Part shown: positions 53,815-62,800 of the stretch, piece by piece | Position numbering within the stretch: the first letter of the stretch is position 1 | Layout: the number at the start of each line of letters is the position of its first letter | Origin: an uncultured Altererythrobacter sp. | GTDB taxonomy: Bacteria; Pseudomonadota; Alphaproteobacteria; Sphingomonadales; Sphingomonadaceae | Direction of reading: 5' to 3' | Length of the DNA: 64,000 nt | Assembly (NCBI GenBank): GCA_913055875.1 | Contig: CAJXJY010000008.1 | Location: 78,392-142,391 of the forward strand | The notes under the pieces: generated by a model | Told to the model about the DNA's origin: nothing | What the model saw: only the letters and a program-made list of their open reading frames with translations | The model's database searches: none | Made by a program: the position numbers and the translations under genes

Positions 53815-56259
53815 ATGCCGGATCGGTACAGAGTGGCAATCGTGGGATCGGGCCCGGCGGGCCTGAGCGCCGCCGCTCGCGCTGCCGAGCTCGGCATGAG
53901 CCACGTGCTGATCGAGAAGACCGACCACCTCTCCGACACCATCTTCAAATACCAGAAGGGCAAGCACGTGATGGCGACGCCCAGCAACCTGGTACTGCGC
54001 TCCGATCTCGATTTCGACGCGGGCAAGCGCGAGGCGATCCTCGATACCTGGGACCGGCAGGTCGAGGAGCGGCAGGTCAATGTGAAGCTCGACGCCGAAG
54101 TGGTCGAAATCACCGGCGAGACGGGTGCCTTCGAGATCAAGACCAAGAAAGGCGAGACGATCGAGGCCGAGGCGGTGGTGCTGGCGATCGGCACGCAGGG
54201 GAATCCCAACCTCTTGCGCATTCCCGGCGCCGACCTGCCGCATATCCAGTACCAGCTCGACGATCCCGGCGAATATTTCGACGAGCACATCACCGTGATC
54301 GGTTCGGGCGATGCGGGGATCGAGAACGCGCTCGGCCTCGCCGCCGATCCGGCGCAGCGCAACACCGTGTCGATCCTCAACCGCCGCGCCGAATTCGCGC
54401 GCGCGAAGGAGGCAAACGTCAAGCTGCTCGAGGAAGCCGAAGCCGACGGGCGCATTTCGGTCCGGCGCGAGACGAACCCGGCGGAGGTTCGGCCCGGGGA
54501 GCTGGTACTCGATACACGTGACGGGCAGGAGACGATCCGCTGCGATCGGATCATCGCGCGCACCGGCTCGCAGCCGCCGCGCGCGTTCGTCGAGGCGATC
54601 GGGATCGGTTTCACCAGCGAGGACCGCGCCGCCTTCCCGCAGCTCAGCCCGAGCTTCGAGACCACCAAGAACGGCATCCACGTGATCGGCGCGCTGGCTG
54701 GCTACCCGCTGATCAAGCACTGCATGAACCAGGGCTACGACGTGATCGAGTTCCTCAATGGAAACACCGGTCTCAAGCCCGCCGACGAGCCGATCCTGGC
54801 CGAGAAATTCGCCGCCTTGCCCGGCAACCGTTCGGTCGACGAATGGCTCGATACCTTCCGGTCCAACGTGGTGATCCTGCAGGAACTCTCGCCGCTACAG
54901 ATGCGCGAGCTGATGCTCGACAGCGAGGTCGCGTATTACGACACCGGCGAAGTGATCTTCGTCCGCAACGATCCCGGCTCGTCTATGTTCGCAATCGCCG
55001 AAGGCTCGGTCGCGGTCGAGGTCGATTCGGAAGATCCCTCGATCACCGTACCGATCGAGCAAGGCTCGATCTTCGGCGAGGTCGGGCTGATCTCGGGCCG
55101 CCGCCGCGGCTCGACCATCCGCACCGCCCAACCGACCGTGGTGATGGAGCTGTCGCGCACCGCCGCGCTCAAGCTGGTCGCGACCACCCCGAGCGCCAAC
55201 CGCGCGGTCAACCGCATCACCATCGAGCGGCAATTGCTGCAGATGTTCGGTTCGGGGCTGGCGAAGGAAGACGTCGCCGAACTGGTCGAAGCGGCCGAAA
55301 CCCTCGAAGTGCGCGCGGGCGAAAAGGTGATCGAGGAAGGCGCCGAGGACAAGGACGTCTACGTGATCCAGCGCGGCTCGATGATCGTCGAGAAGGATAT
55401 CGGCGGGCACCCCGTGTTCCTCTCCTACGTGCCAGCAGGCTCCTATGTCGGCGAAATGGCGGTGGTCGACGGTTCGCCGCGCAGCGCGACGGTCAGGGCG
55501 GCGATCAAGTCCGAAGTGGTGCGCTTCCCCGGCGAGGCCTTCAACCGCCTGCTGACGCGCAATCCGCGCCTGTTCGAGCGGGTGCGCGAGGACATGGCGT
55601 CGCGGCGCGACATCAACCGCTTCATCGAGGGGCAGAAGCACAGCTTCGGCGGCGCGGTCGACATGTATTCGGCGACCGCGCAATTCCTGATCGACAACGG
55701 CATCGGCGAGGCAACCGACGTGCTGCTGATCGACGAGACGCTGTGCGTCGGCTGCGACAATTGCGAGAAGGCCTGCGCCGACAGCCATGACGGGCTAAGC
55801 CGGCTCGACCGCGAGGCGGGGCGCACTTACGCCCACCTCCACGTGCCGACCAGCTGCCGCCATTGCGAGCATCCGCACTGCATGGCCGACTGCCCGCCCA
55901 ACGCAATCAAGCGCGGGCCCGACGGCGAGGTGTTCATCGACGAGACCTGCATCGGCTGCGGCAATTGCCAGCGCAACTGCCCCTACGACGTGATCCGGAT
56001 GGATCCCAAGCCGCCGAAGAAGCCCTCGCTGCTGAGCTGGCTGCTGTTCGGGCGCGGGCCGGGGCCGGGCGAGGCGTCCTACGAATGGCGCAAGGAGCAC
56101 GGCGACCAGGACGCTGCCAAGGTCGCGATCAAATGCGACATGTGCGCCGGGATCGAGGGCGGCCCCGCCTGCGTGCGCGCCTGCCCGACCGGCGCCGCGA
56201 TCCGCGTCGCGCCCGAGAAGTTCCTGACCTACACCAAGCTGACCGAGAACGGGTCCTGA
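53815..56259 (+). CDS. FAD/NAD(P) oxidoreductase with two cNMP-binding domains and a four-cluster ferredoxin (814 aa)
   Basis: A modular redox protein. Residues 1 to about 330 form a pyridine-nucleotide-disulfide-oxidoreductase-like flavoprotein: GSGPAG at 11-16 for FAD and GSGDAG near 163 for NAD(P), without any CxxC disulfide. Two cyclic-nucleotide-binding domains follow (about 352-450 and 470-600). Their phosphate cassettes are GEVGLISGRRRGSTIR near 421 and the textbook GEMAVVDGSPRSATVRA near 546. From about 640 there are sixteen cysteines in four groups (CVGCDNCEKAC, CRHCEHPHCMADC, CIGCGNCQRNC, CDMC...CVRAC), a NrfC/HybA-like four-[4Fe-4S] relay. No signal peptide, so cytoplasmic. ATG 53815 has GGAGG 8 bp upstream. 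Its stop overlaps the next ATG. Likely moves electrons from NAD(P)H to the membrane partner under cNMP control. Confidence 0.85.
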   Translation: MPDRYRVAIVGSGPAGLSAAARAAELGMSHVLIEKTDHLSDTIFKYQKGKHVMATPSNLVLRSDLDFDAGKREAILDTWDRQVEERQVNVKLDAEVVEITGETGAFEIKTKKGETIEAEAVVLAIGTQGNPNLLRIPGADLPHIQYQLDDPGEYFDEHITVIGSGDAGIENALGLAADPAQRNTVSILNRRAEFARAKEANVKLLEEAEADGRISVRRETNPAEVRPGELVLDTRDGQETIRCDRIIARTGSQPPRAFVEAIGIGFTSEDRAAFPQLSPSFETTKNGIHVIGALAGYPLIKHCMNQGYDVIEFLNGNTGLKPADEPILAEKFAALPGNRSVDEWLDTFRSNVVILQELSPLQMRELMLDSEVAYYDTGEVIFVRNDPGSSMFAIAEGSVAVEVDSEDPSITVPIEQGSIFGEVGLISGRRRGSTIRTAQPTVVMELSRTAALKLVATTPSANRAVNRITIERQLLQMFGSGLAKEDVAELVEAAETLEVRAGEKVIEEGAEDKDVYVIQRGSMIVEKDIGGHPVFLSYVPAGSYVGEMAVVDGSPRSATVRAAIKSEVVRFPGEAFNRLLTRNPRLFERVREDMASRRDINRFIEGQKHSFGGAVDMYSATAQFLIDNGIGEATDVLLIDETLCVGCDNCEKACADSHDGLSRLDREAGRTYAHLHVPTSCRHCEHPHCMADCPPNAIKRGPDGEVFIDETCIGCGNCQRNCPYDVIRMDPKPPKKPSLLSWLLFGRGPGPGEASYEWRKEHGDQDAAKVAIKCDMCAGIEGGPACVRACPTGAAIRVAPEKFLTYTKLTENGS

Positions 56260-57125
56260 TGGCTTCGGTCCCCGACAGCGATTTCGCCTTCCACGAGAAG
56301 CGGCGCGATACCGATCACGAGAGCTTCCTCGCGCACAGGCGGTTCCGGTGGCTCAAGCTCGCAACGGCGCTGTGCGTGGCGGCGGTGGCGAGCTATTTCC
56401 TGGTCGATGTCGAGCCGCGCCACAATGGCGGCAGCTGGTATGGCTATACGCTCGGCACGATCGGGCTCGGGCTGATCGTGTGGCTGAGCCTGCTCGGCAT
56501 CCGCAAGCGGCGCATAAGCGAGGGCCGCTGGAGCCTCAAGGCGTGGACCAGCGCGCATGTCTATCTCGGCCTCGCGCTGGTGGTGATCGGCACGCTGCAC
56601 ACAGGCTTCCAGCTCGGCTGGAACGTCCACACGCTGGCCTGGGCGCTGATGCTGCTGGTGATCGTCTCGGGGCTCTACGGGATCGTCGTCTATGCCACGC
56701 TGCCGAGTGCGCTGAGCGACAATTCGCGCGAGATGACGCGGCGCGAGATGGTCGAGGCGGTCGAGGCGATCGATCGCCAGGTCGAGAAGGCCGCGCAGCC
56801 GCTCGGGCGCGAGCAGGCCGATCTCGTCATCGCCGCGCTCGACGAGGATATATTCCACGCCGGAGTGCTCGCACGCCTGTCGGGCCGGCACACGTACTGC
56901 CGCACGACGCGCGCGCTGGAAAACCTTGCGCATGGCGTTCGGGACGAAGCCACCGACAAGGTTCGCTCGCTGCTCGGGCGGCGCAAGGCGCAGCTCGACC
57001 AGATTCGCCGCCACATGAAGATCCGCGCGCGGCTGGAGGTGTGGCTCTATATTCACGTGCCCGCCACCATCGCGCTGCTCGCCGCGCTCACCGCGCATGT
57101 CGTCAGCGTGTTCTACTATTGGTGA
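56259..57125 (+). CDS. Five-helix membrane protein, cytochrome b-like (288 aa)
   Basis: About five membrane segments: near 33-50, 62-82, 98-118, 123-143 and 262-288. A charged cytoplasmic loop of about 110 residues lies between the fourth and fifth. Histidines sit within or at the ends of helices (AHVYLGL, LHTGF, VHTLAWAL, YIHVPATI, TAHVVSVFYYW), as in b-type heme quinone or ferric-reductase-like cytochromes. Its ATG overlaps the upstream ferredoxin-fusion stop (TGATG), and the FHA-cytochrome gene starts 8 bp after it. It probably links the cytoplasmic reductase with periplasmic hemes; the heme ligands are inferred. Confidence 0.7.
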   Translation: MASVPDSDFAFHEKRRDTDHESFLAHRRFRWLKLATALCVAAVASYFLVDVEPRHNGGSWYGYTLGTIGLGLIVWLSLLGIRKRRISEGRWSLKAWTSAHVYLGLALVVIGTLHTGFQLGWNVHTLAWALMLLVIVSGLYGIVVYATLPSALSDNSREMTRREMVEAVEAIDRQVEKAAQPLGREQADLVIAALDEDIFHAGVLARLSGRHTYCRTTRALENLAHGVRDEATDKVRSLLGRRKAQLDQIRRHMKIRARLEVWLYIHVPATIALLAALTAHVVSVFYYW

Positions 57126-57133
57126 GGCGCGCG

Positions 57134-58888
57134 ATGGCTTTCCTGATCCGCACGATAGACCTCACCGCCGACGGGCGCGAGATCGTGCGCGAGAGCGAGC
57201 TGGCCGGATGGACGGTGACGATCGGGCGCGCTTCGGAAAGCGACCTGCATCTGCCCGATCTGGCGGTCGAACAGCAGCATGCGGTGATCGAGGCGGAGGA
57301 GGACGGACGCTGCACGGTCTCCTCGGTCGGCGGGCTCGCTTTCACCGTCGACGGGCGCAAGGCGGAGCACGCGACCTTCGAACCGCATGAGGGCACCGAA
57401 CTCGGCTTCGGCAGCTATCGCGTCACTGTGTCGCAGGAGAGCGACGGCCCGGTCGCGCTGACCGTGCGCCGGGTGCGGAAAGCGGCTGGCACGAAGGACA
57501 TCAATCGCGGCTTCGCGCTGGCAAGCGCGCTGCCGGGCAAACGGCCGATGGCATGGATCGGTCTTGCGGCGGTGCTGGTCGCCTTCCTCGCAATACCGAT
57601 CGTCACCAATCTCGGCCGCGCACCGGCCGAACCCGATATCGACGGCGAGGGGCAGACGGTGATGGATGCGAGCTGGAGCACCGGCGCGCTCAGCCTCGCG
57701 CATCACTCCCTCGAGGACAATTGCGAGGCGTGTCATGTCGAGCCCTTCGTCTCGGTGCGCGACGAGACCTGCCTCGCCTGCCACGAGGAGATCGCCGACC
57801 ACGCCGATATCGCGCGCCAGAACACCGGGCGCGGACCGCTGTCGCAGGGCGACGCCTTGCTGTGGGCGGTGGCCGAGCGCTTCGGCAAGGAAGGCCCGGG
57901 CTCGTGCACCACCTGCCACACCGAGCACGAGGGCGAAGGGCGGATGGTATCGCCCGCGCAGCAATTCTGCGCCGAATGCCATGACGGGCTCGACACGCGC
58001 CTGACCGATACCGCGCTCGCCAGCGCCGCCGATTTCGGTGAAATGCATCCGCAGTTCAAGGCGGTTTTCCATCCCACGCTGGGGAGCGACGAAACGCGCC
58101 GTATCTCGCTGGCGGAGGGGCCGGTCGAGCGGCACGGGCTGCGCTTCCCGCACCGGCTGCATCTCGATCCGAACGGCGGCGTCGCGCGGATGGCGGGCAA
58201 TATCGGGGCGAAGAAGGGCTATGGCGAGGCGCTGGTCTGCGCCGATTGCCACCGGCCCACCGCCGATCGCGCGGGCTTCCTGCCGGTCGAGATGGAAAGC
58301 GATTGCGAGGCCTGCCACAGCCTCGTCTACGACCGGGTCGGCAGCACGTTTCGCACCCTGCGCCACGGCGATGTCGAGCAGCTGCGGGCCGATCTCGCGG
58401 CGATGGACCGCGCCCCGCGCCGTCCGATCACTACCGGTCGCCGCCGGCCGGGAGAATTCGCGCCGGGCGGGCTGTATTACCAGGAATTCGGCCGCCCCAA
58501 CCGCTCGCTGGTCGGGATCACCCGCGCCTTGTCGCAGGGCGGTGTGTGCGGCGAGTGCCATATCCCCACCTCCACCGACGGGCGGCCCGATGTGGTGCCG
58601 GTGCATCTGCGCGACAACTATCTGCTCAACGGGTGGTTCGGTCACGACGCGCACGGGCAGGAGGAGTGCACGACCTGCCATGCCGCCGAGCAGTCGGGCT
58701 CCTCCTCCGACCTGCTGCTGCCGGGCATCGCGATCTGCCGCGACTGCCACCTGGGCGAAGATGCCACGGATGCGGCGGTTCCCTCGAGCTGCGCAATGTG
58801 CCATTCCTACCATCCGCGGAAGGACCGGATGCCCGACGGGCACCCCGCCGCGGGAGCGGACCGGGTCGCGCTGAGGCGCTCGCAGTAG
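57134..58888 (+). CDS. FHA domain fused to a membrane-anchored decaheme cytochrome c (584 aa)
   Basis: Residues 1 to about 105 form an FHA domain (TVTIGRASESDLHLPDLAVEQQHAVI), which binds phosphothreonine peptides. A single membrane segment (WIGLAAVLVAFLAIPIVTNL, about 138-158) follows, then a periplasmic domain with ten CxxCH heme motifs: CEACH, CLACH, CTTCH, CAECH, CADCH, CEACH, CGECH, CTTCH, CRDCH, CAMCH. The topology places the FHA in the cytoplasm and all hemes in the periplasm. ATG 57134. This joins phospho-signal sensing to a multiheme electron carrier in one chain. Fourth from last gene of the window and centre of the electron-transfer operon. Confidence 0.88.
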   Translation: MAFLIRTIDLTADGREIVRESELAGWTVTIGRASESDLHLPDLAVEQQHAVIEAEEDGRCTVSSVGGLAFTVDGRKAEHATFEPHEGTELGFGSYRVTVSQESDGPVALTVRRVRKAAGTKDINRGFALASALPGKRPMAWIGLAAVLVAFLAIPIVTNLGRAPAEPDIDGEGQTVMDASWSTGALSLAHHSLEDNCEACHVEPFVSVRDETCLACHEEIADHADIARQNTGRGPLSQGDALLWAVAERFGKEGPGSCTTCHTEHEGEGRMVSPAQQFCAECHDGLDTRLTDTALASAADFGEMHPQFKAVFHPTLGSDETRRISLAEGPVERHGLRFPHRLHLDPNGGVARMAGNIGAKKGYGEALVCADCHRPTADRAGFLPVEMESDCEACHSLVYDRVGSTFRTLRHGDVEQLRADLAAMDRAPRRPITTGRRRPGEFAPGGLYYQEFGRPNRSLVGITRALSQGGVCGECHIPTSTDGRPDVVPVHLRDNYLLNGWFGHDAHGQEECTTCHAAEQSGSSSDLLLPGIAICRDCHLGEDATDAAVPSSCAMCHSYHPRKDRMPDGHPAAGADRVALRRSQ

Positions 58889-58910
58889 TGCGCATGGGAG
58901 GGGGCCCACC

Positions 58911-59759
58911 ATGCTGATCGCGCAGATGACCGATATCCATATCGGCTTCGATCCCGAGACGAAGCCGGAGGAGTTCAATCGCACGCGCTTCCGCGCGACG
59001 CTCGACCGGCTGCTCGCGAGCCCCGATGCGATCGACATGCTGGTGCTGACCGGCGACCTGACCGAACACGGCGATCGCGAAAGCTTCGAGCGCACCGCCG
59101 AACTCCTGAAAGCCTGCCCGTTTCCGGTCCATGCGATCCCCGGCAACCACGACAGCCGCGAGGGGCTGCTGGCGGCGTTCCCCGATACGCCGAGCGAGGA
59201 CGGCTTCATCCATTACGCGCTCGAGCGGGACGGGCTGCGCGTGCTGATGCTCGATACGTTCGAACCCGGGCGGCACGGCGGGGCCTTTTGCGCAAAGCGG
59301 CGCGACTGGCTGCGCGCGCAACTCGATGCGCAGCAGGACACACCGACGCTGATCTTCATGCATCACCCGCCGGTGGTCTCGGGCATAGACTGGATGGACC
59401 CCGCGCCGGACGAGGATTGGATCGCGAATTTCGCCGCCGCGATCGAAGGGCATGGGCAAGTGCTGGCGATCCATTGCGGCCATCTGCACCGCCCGCTCGC
59501 GACCGGTTTTCGCGGAGTGCCGCTATCGGTCACGCCGTCGGTCGCGCCGCTCGTTTCGCTCGACCTGCGCCCGGTCGATCCCGCGCAGGCCGACAACCGC
59601 GCGCTGATCACCACCGAGCCGCCGTGCTACGCGCTGCACCGCTGGGACGGGGACAGCCTCGCAACGCATTACGAGACGGCCGGCGATTGGGAAGTCCTCG
59701 AATATTACGGCGAACACCTCAAGCCGATGATGCGCGATATGCTGGCGGAGCGGGAGTAA
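58911..59759 (+). CDS. CpdA-like class III cyclic nucleotide phosphodiesterase (282 aa)
   Basis: Calcineurin-like metallophosphoesterase with the full metal set: DIH near 8, GDLTEHGD near 48, GNHDSR near 79, MHHPP near 151 and GHLH near 190. The order and length match CpdA, which hydrolyses 3',5'-cAMP. It lies 22 bp after the FHA-cytochrome gene with GGGAGGGGG upstream, in the same transcript as a protein with two cNMP-binding domains, so hydrolysing that protein's ligand is the natural role. A general phosphodiesterase is the alternative. Confidence 0.8.
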   Translation: MLIAQMTDIHIGFDPETKPEEFNRTRFRATLDRLLASPDAIDMLVLTGDLTEHGDRESFERTAELLKACPFPVHAIPGNHDSREGLLAAFPDTPSEDGFIHYALERDGLRVLMLDTFEPGRHGGAFCAKRRDWLRAQLDAQQDTPTLIFMHHPPVVSGIDWMDPAPDEDWIANFAAAIEGHGQVLAIHCGHLHRPLATGFRGVPLSVTPSVAPLVSLDLRPVDPAQADNRALITTEPPCYALHRWDGDSLATHYETAGDWEVLEYYGEHLKPMMRDMLAERE

Positions 59760-59769
59760 CCTCGCTCCC

Positions 59770-59838
59770 CGTTCGTCCTGAGCCTATCGAAGGACACTGG
59801 CGGAACACTGGTGGCTTTCGACAGGCTCAGGACGAACG
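59770..59838. terminator. Sphingomonad-type inverted repeat, probable bidirectional terminator
   Basis: Two 22-bp arms (59770-59791 and 59817-59838) with one mismatch, built on GTTCGTCCTGAGCCTATCGA. It lies exactly between the convergent phosphodiesterase and giant decaheme genes, where a shared terminator would be useful. I recognise the arm sequence as a dispersed repeat of this bacterial group. There is no clear U-tract, so the terminator function is inferred. Confidence 0.65.
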
Positions 59839-59846
59839 GTGAAGAT

Positions 59847-62800
59847 CTAATCCCCCGCCAGATTCGTGTCGCGTTTCCACGGTCGCCCACCTACCCACGC
59901 GCGCATATCGGGCTCGTCCGACACCTTCCAAGGCACCCCGGCGCCGGTCAGGAACAGCCGCTCCATCTCGCCGCGCGTGAACGGCCGCGAGCCGAGCCGA
60001 CCGAACACCGCCATCTGCCCGCCGGTCTCGTCGACCGCGCGGTCGCGGTCGAGGCCCTTGGAGAGCGAGATCGCCGGCCCCCGGGTCCTCGACCACGCGA
60101 CCAGTTGCGGCTTCGGCGCGGGGCTGAAGCCGTAGAAATTGGGCTGGCTCGACGGGCTGGTCAGCTGCAGCACCTTCAATCCGTTCACCCCGTCGGCGAC
60201 ATAGGCGAACAGCGAGGCGTTGGTCGAGCCGACGATCACGTCCTCGGCGTCGTTCAGCGTTCCGTCGAGCGTCACGCGCTGCTCGATCCGCGGTGAAGTC
60301 GGGCGGGTCACGTCGAGGATCACCAGCCCCTCGCGCTTGGCCGCGACGTAGGCGTAGGTGCGCGCGACATAGATGCGCCGGGCATCGGCCAGAGGGACGG
60401 TCGCCTCGGGCACCGGCACCGGGTCGCGCAATTGCGTCACGTCGAACAGCTTCACGCCGTCGGCATCGCTGACCCACAGGTAACGGAACTGGATCGCCGA
60501 GGCGCGCGCATCGGGCAGTTCGCGCACCGCCGCCAGCCGCGGCTTCAGCGGATCGGCGAGATCGACCACCACCAGCCCGCGATCCGCTGCGATATAGGCG
60601 ACTTCGCCCGCGAGCTGGATATGCCGCGCGCCGTCGAGCACCCCGCCCTCGTTCCACGTCACCGCGCGCGACAGCCTGTTGTTGCGGAATTCGCCGTCGG
60701 CCATGGTGTTGATATTGACCAGGATCAGCCCCTCCTCGGCATCGGTCACCGCGGCGTAGTTGTAGATCGGCAGGAAGTCCTGCTCCTGGTTCATTTCGCG
60801 CATTTCCGCCGTGTTGCGCAGCGGGTTGATCGGCTGGTTGGTCGGCAGTGCGACGCAGGTGGCGTTGGCGGAATCGACATGCGTGTCGTGCCCCAGCGCG
60901 CTGAACGGGGCGGTGACGATCCGCTCGGAGAAGCCCTTGTTCGCGATCGAGGCGATATCGTAGACGCGGAAGCCCCCGCGGCCCTCGGCGACATACATGT
61001 ATTCGCCGCGCATCTGCAGGCAGCCGACGCGGTCGCGCGTGCCCTCGTGGACATTGGCGAACTGCTCGAACGGCCTGGTTTCGCCGCCCAGATCCCCGTC
61101 GAAGGTCTGCCCGCGCACCCAGTCGCCCAGCTCGCGCCCGCGTTCGTCGACGAATTGCGCGTAATAGTCGGGATAGGCGTATTTGTGCAGGTAGGAGCCG
61201 AGCACCGCCTGCGGCTCGTCCCATTCGGTGACGCGGATCGCCTCGAACCCGTTCTCCTCGCCCGCCCAGGCGTTGAGGCCGACGAAATTGACGAAATTGG
61301 TGCCCAACAGCAGCAGCTGCGCCATGATCGCGTTGTTGTCGTCCTCCGCCGAGAGGTGGCAGTCGGTGCAGGTCTTGGTCTCGGTCAGCCGCACCGTATG
61401 CGGGAAATGCGGCGCGAAGGCCTGCGACGAGAAGCCGATCGAGGAAATCGGCGGCTGCTGGACGTAGATCCGCTCGCGGTTGATATTGGTCGAACTCAGC
61501 ACCAGCGCGCTGGTGGAGCGGATCGGCGCGACCTGGTTGCCCTTGGTGGTCTGGTGCCGGCCCAATTGGAACATCTGGTCGCGCGCGACCTGCGGGTTGT
61601 AGGTGGCGAAATTGCGCGTCTCCTCGCCCTCGTAATGGTGCAGCTCGGTCTTCCAGTTGGCTTCGATCGGCAAGTGGCAGCCGCCGCATGAGGTGGTCCA
61701 TGACAGGTGGCAAGTGAAGCACGCCATCTCCGGATCCTTGTGCGCGCGGTCCTCCGCCGCGATACCAGGGCCGAATTCGAACTTGCCCGTCTCGGCCCCC
61801 GATGCGCTCATCAGTTTGGCGCGCGCCGATTTGGCGTTGAAGCAGGGCAGCTCGGTCGAGCTGCCCTCGGTGACGCATTCGGGCAGTTCGGGATCGACGC
61901 TGTCTCTGGTCAGGCTGACCCGCCATTCGAGCTCGGGATCGACGATCGAGCGCTGCACCAGCACCCGCCGCCCGCCGATCCCCGGCTGCCATTCGAACCG
62001 CCGCTGGCCGTCGGGGTTGCGCAGCAGCGCGAGGTCGTTGCCCCTGGGCGGCGCGGCAGGTCCGCTGGTGCGCAGCGTCGGATAGGCGTCGGCGGTGCCG
62101 TGGCAGTCCTTGCAGCCGATCTCCACCGCATTGGCGACCTCGCCGTAGATCAGCCCGTTGCCGTGGCTGTCCTGCGCGAAATGGCAGTCGGCGCATTGCA
62201 TGCCCTTCTCGGCATGGATGTCCATCATGTGCACCGCCTTACCCGGATTGACGCCGGGCTCGACGAACTTGCCCTCGCCCTCCTTGCGCCATTTCTCCGG
62301 ATCGTCGGGGTCGACGATGTTACCCGCGGCATCGAGCAGATTCCCTGCGCGGTCGCGCTTGAAGATGCCGCGGAAATTCCAGCCATGGCCGTGATAGTCG
62401 GCGAACTGCGTGTCGCGCAGTTGCGGGTTCAAGTCGTAGACATTGCGCAGGAATTCGAGATCGCCCCATTTGCCCTTGGGCGCGGCGGCCTCGGGGTTGC
62501 GGTCGAGAATCGCGAAGACCTCGGCCGCGGTGGGGTATTTTTGCTGCTCGGGCCACATATGCGGCGCGTCGGATTCGTAATCCCACATGGTGTAGCCGAG
62601 ATAGGAATTCAGGAAGATGTTGGGCTGGTGCATGTGGCAGTTCATGCACTGCGCGGTCGGGATCGAGCGGGTGAAGACGTGTTCGAGCGGGTGGCCGCGT
62701 TCCTTCGCGCTACCGCTTCGCTGCTTGAGCGAGTCTTTTTCTGCGCTACCGCTTCGCTGCTTGAGCGCGGAGTAGTCTTCATCACCGTCGTGGTCACCCG

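Noticed and set aside
53815..54850. Thioredoxin reductase
   Set aside because: The flavoprotein part has no CxxC redox motif, so it is not a disulfide reductase despite the similar fold.
59827..62196. 789-residue minus-strand frame overlapping the decaheme gene
   Set aside because: Arg-rich frame-shifted shadow of the same coding sequence, without motifs.
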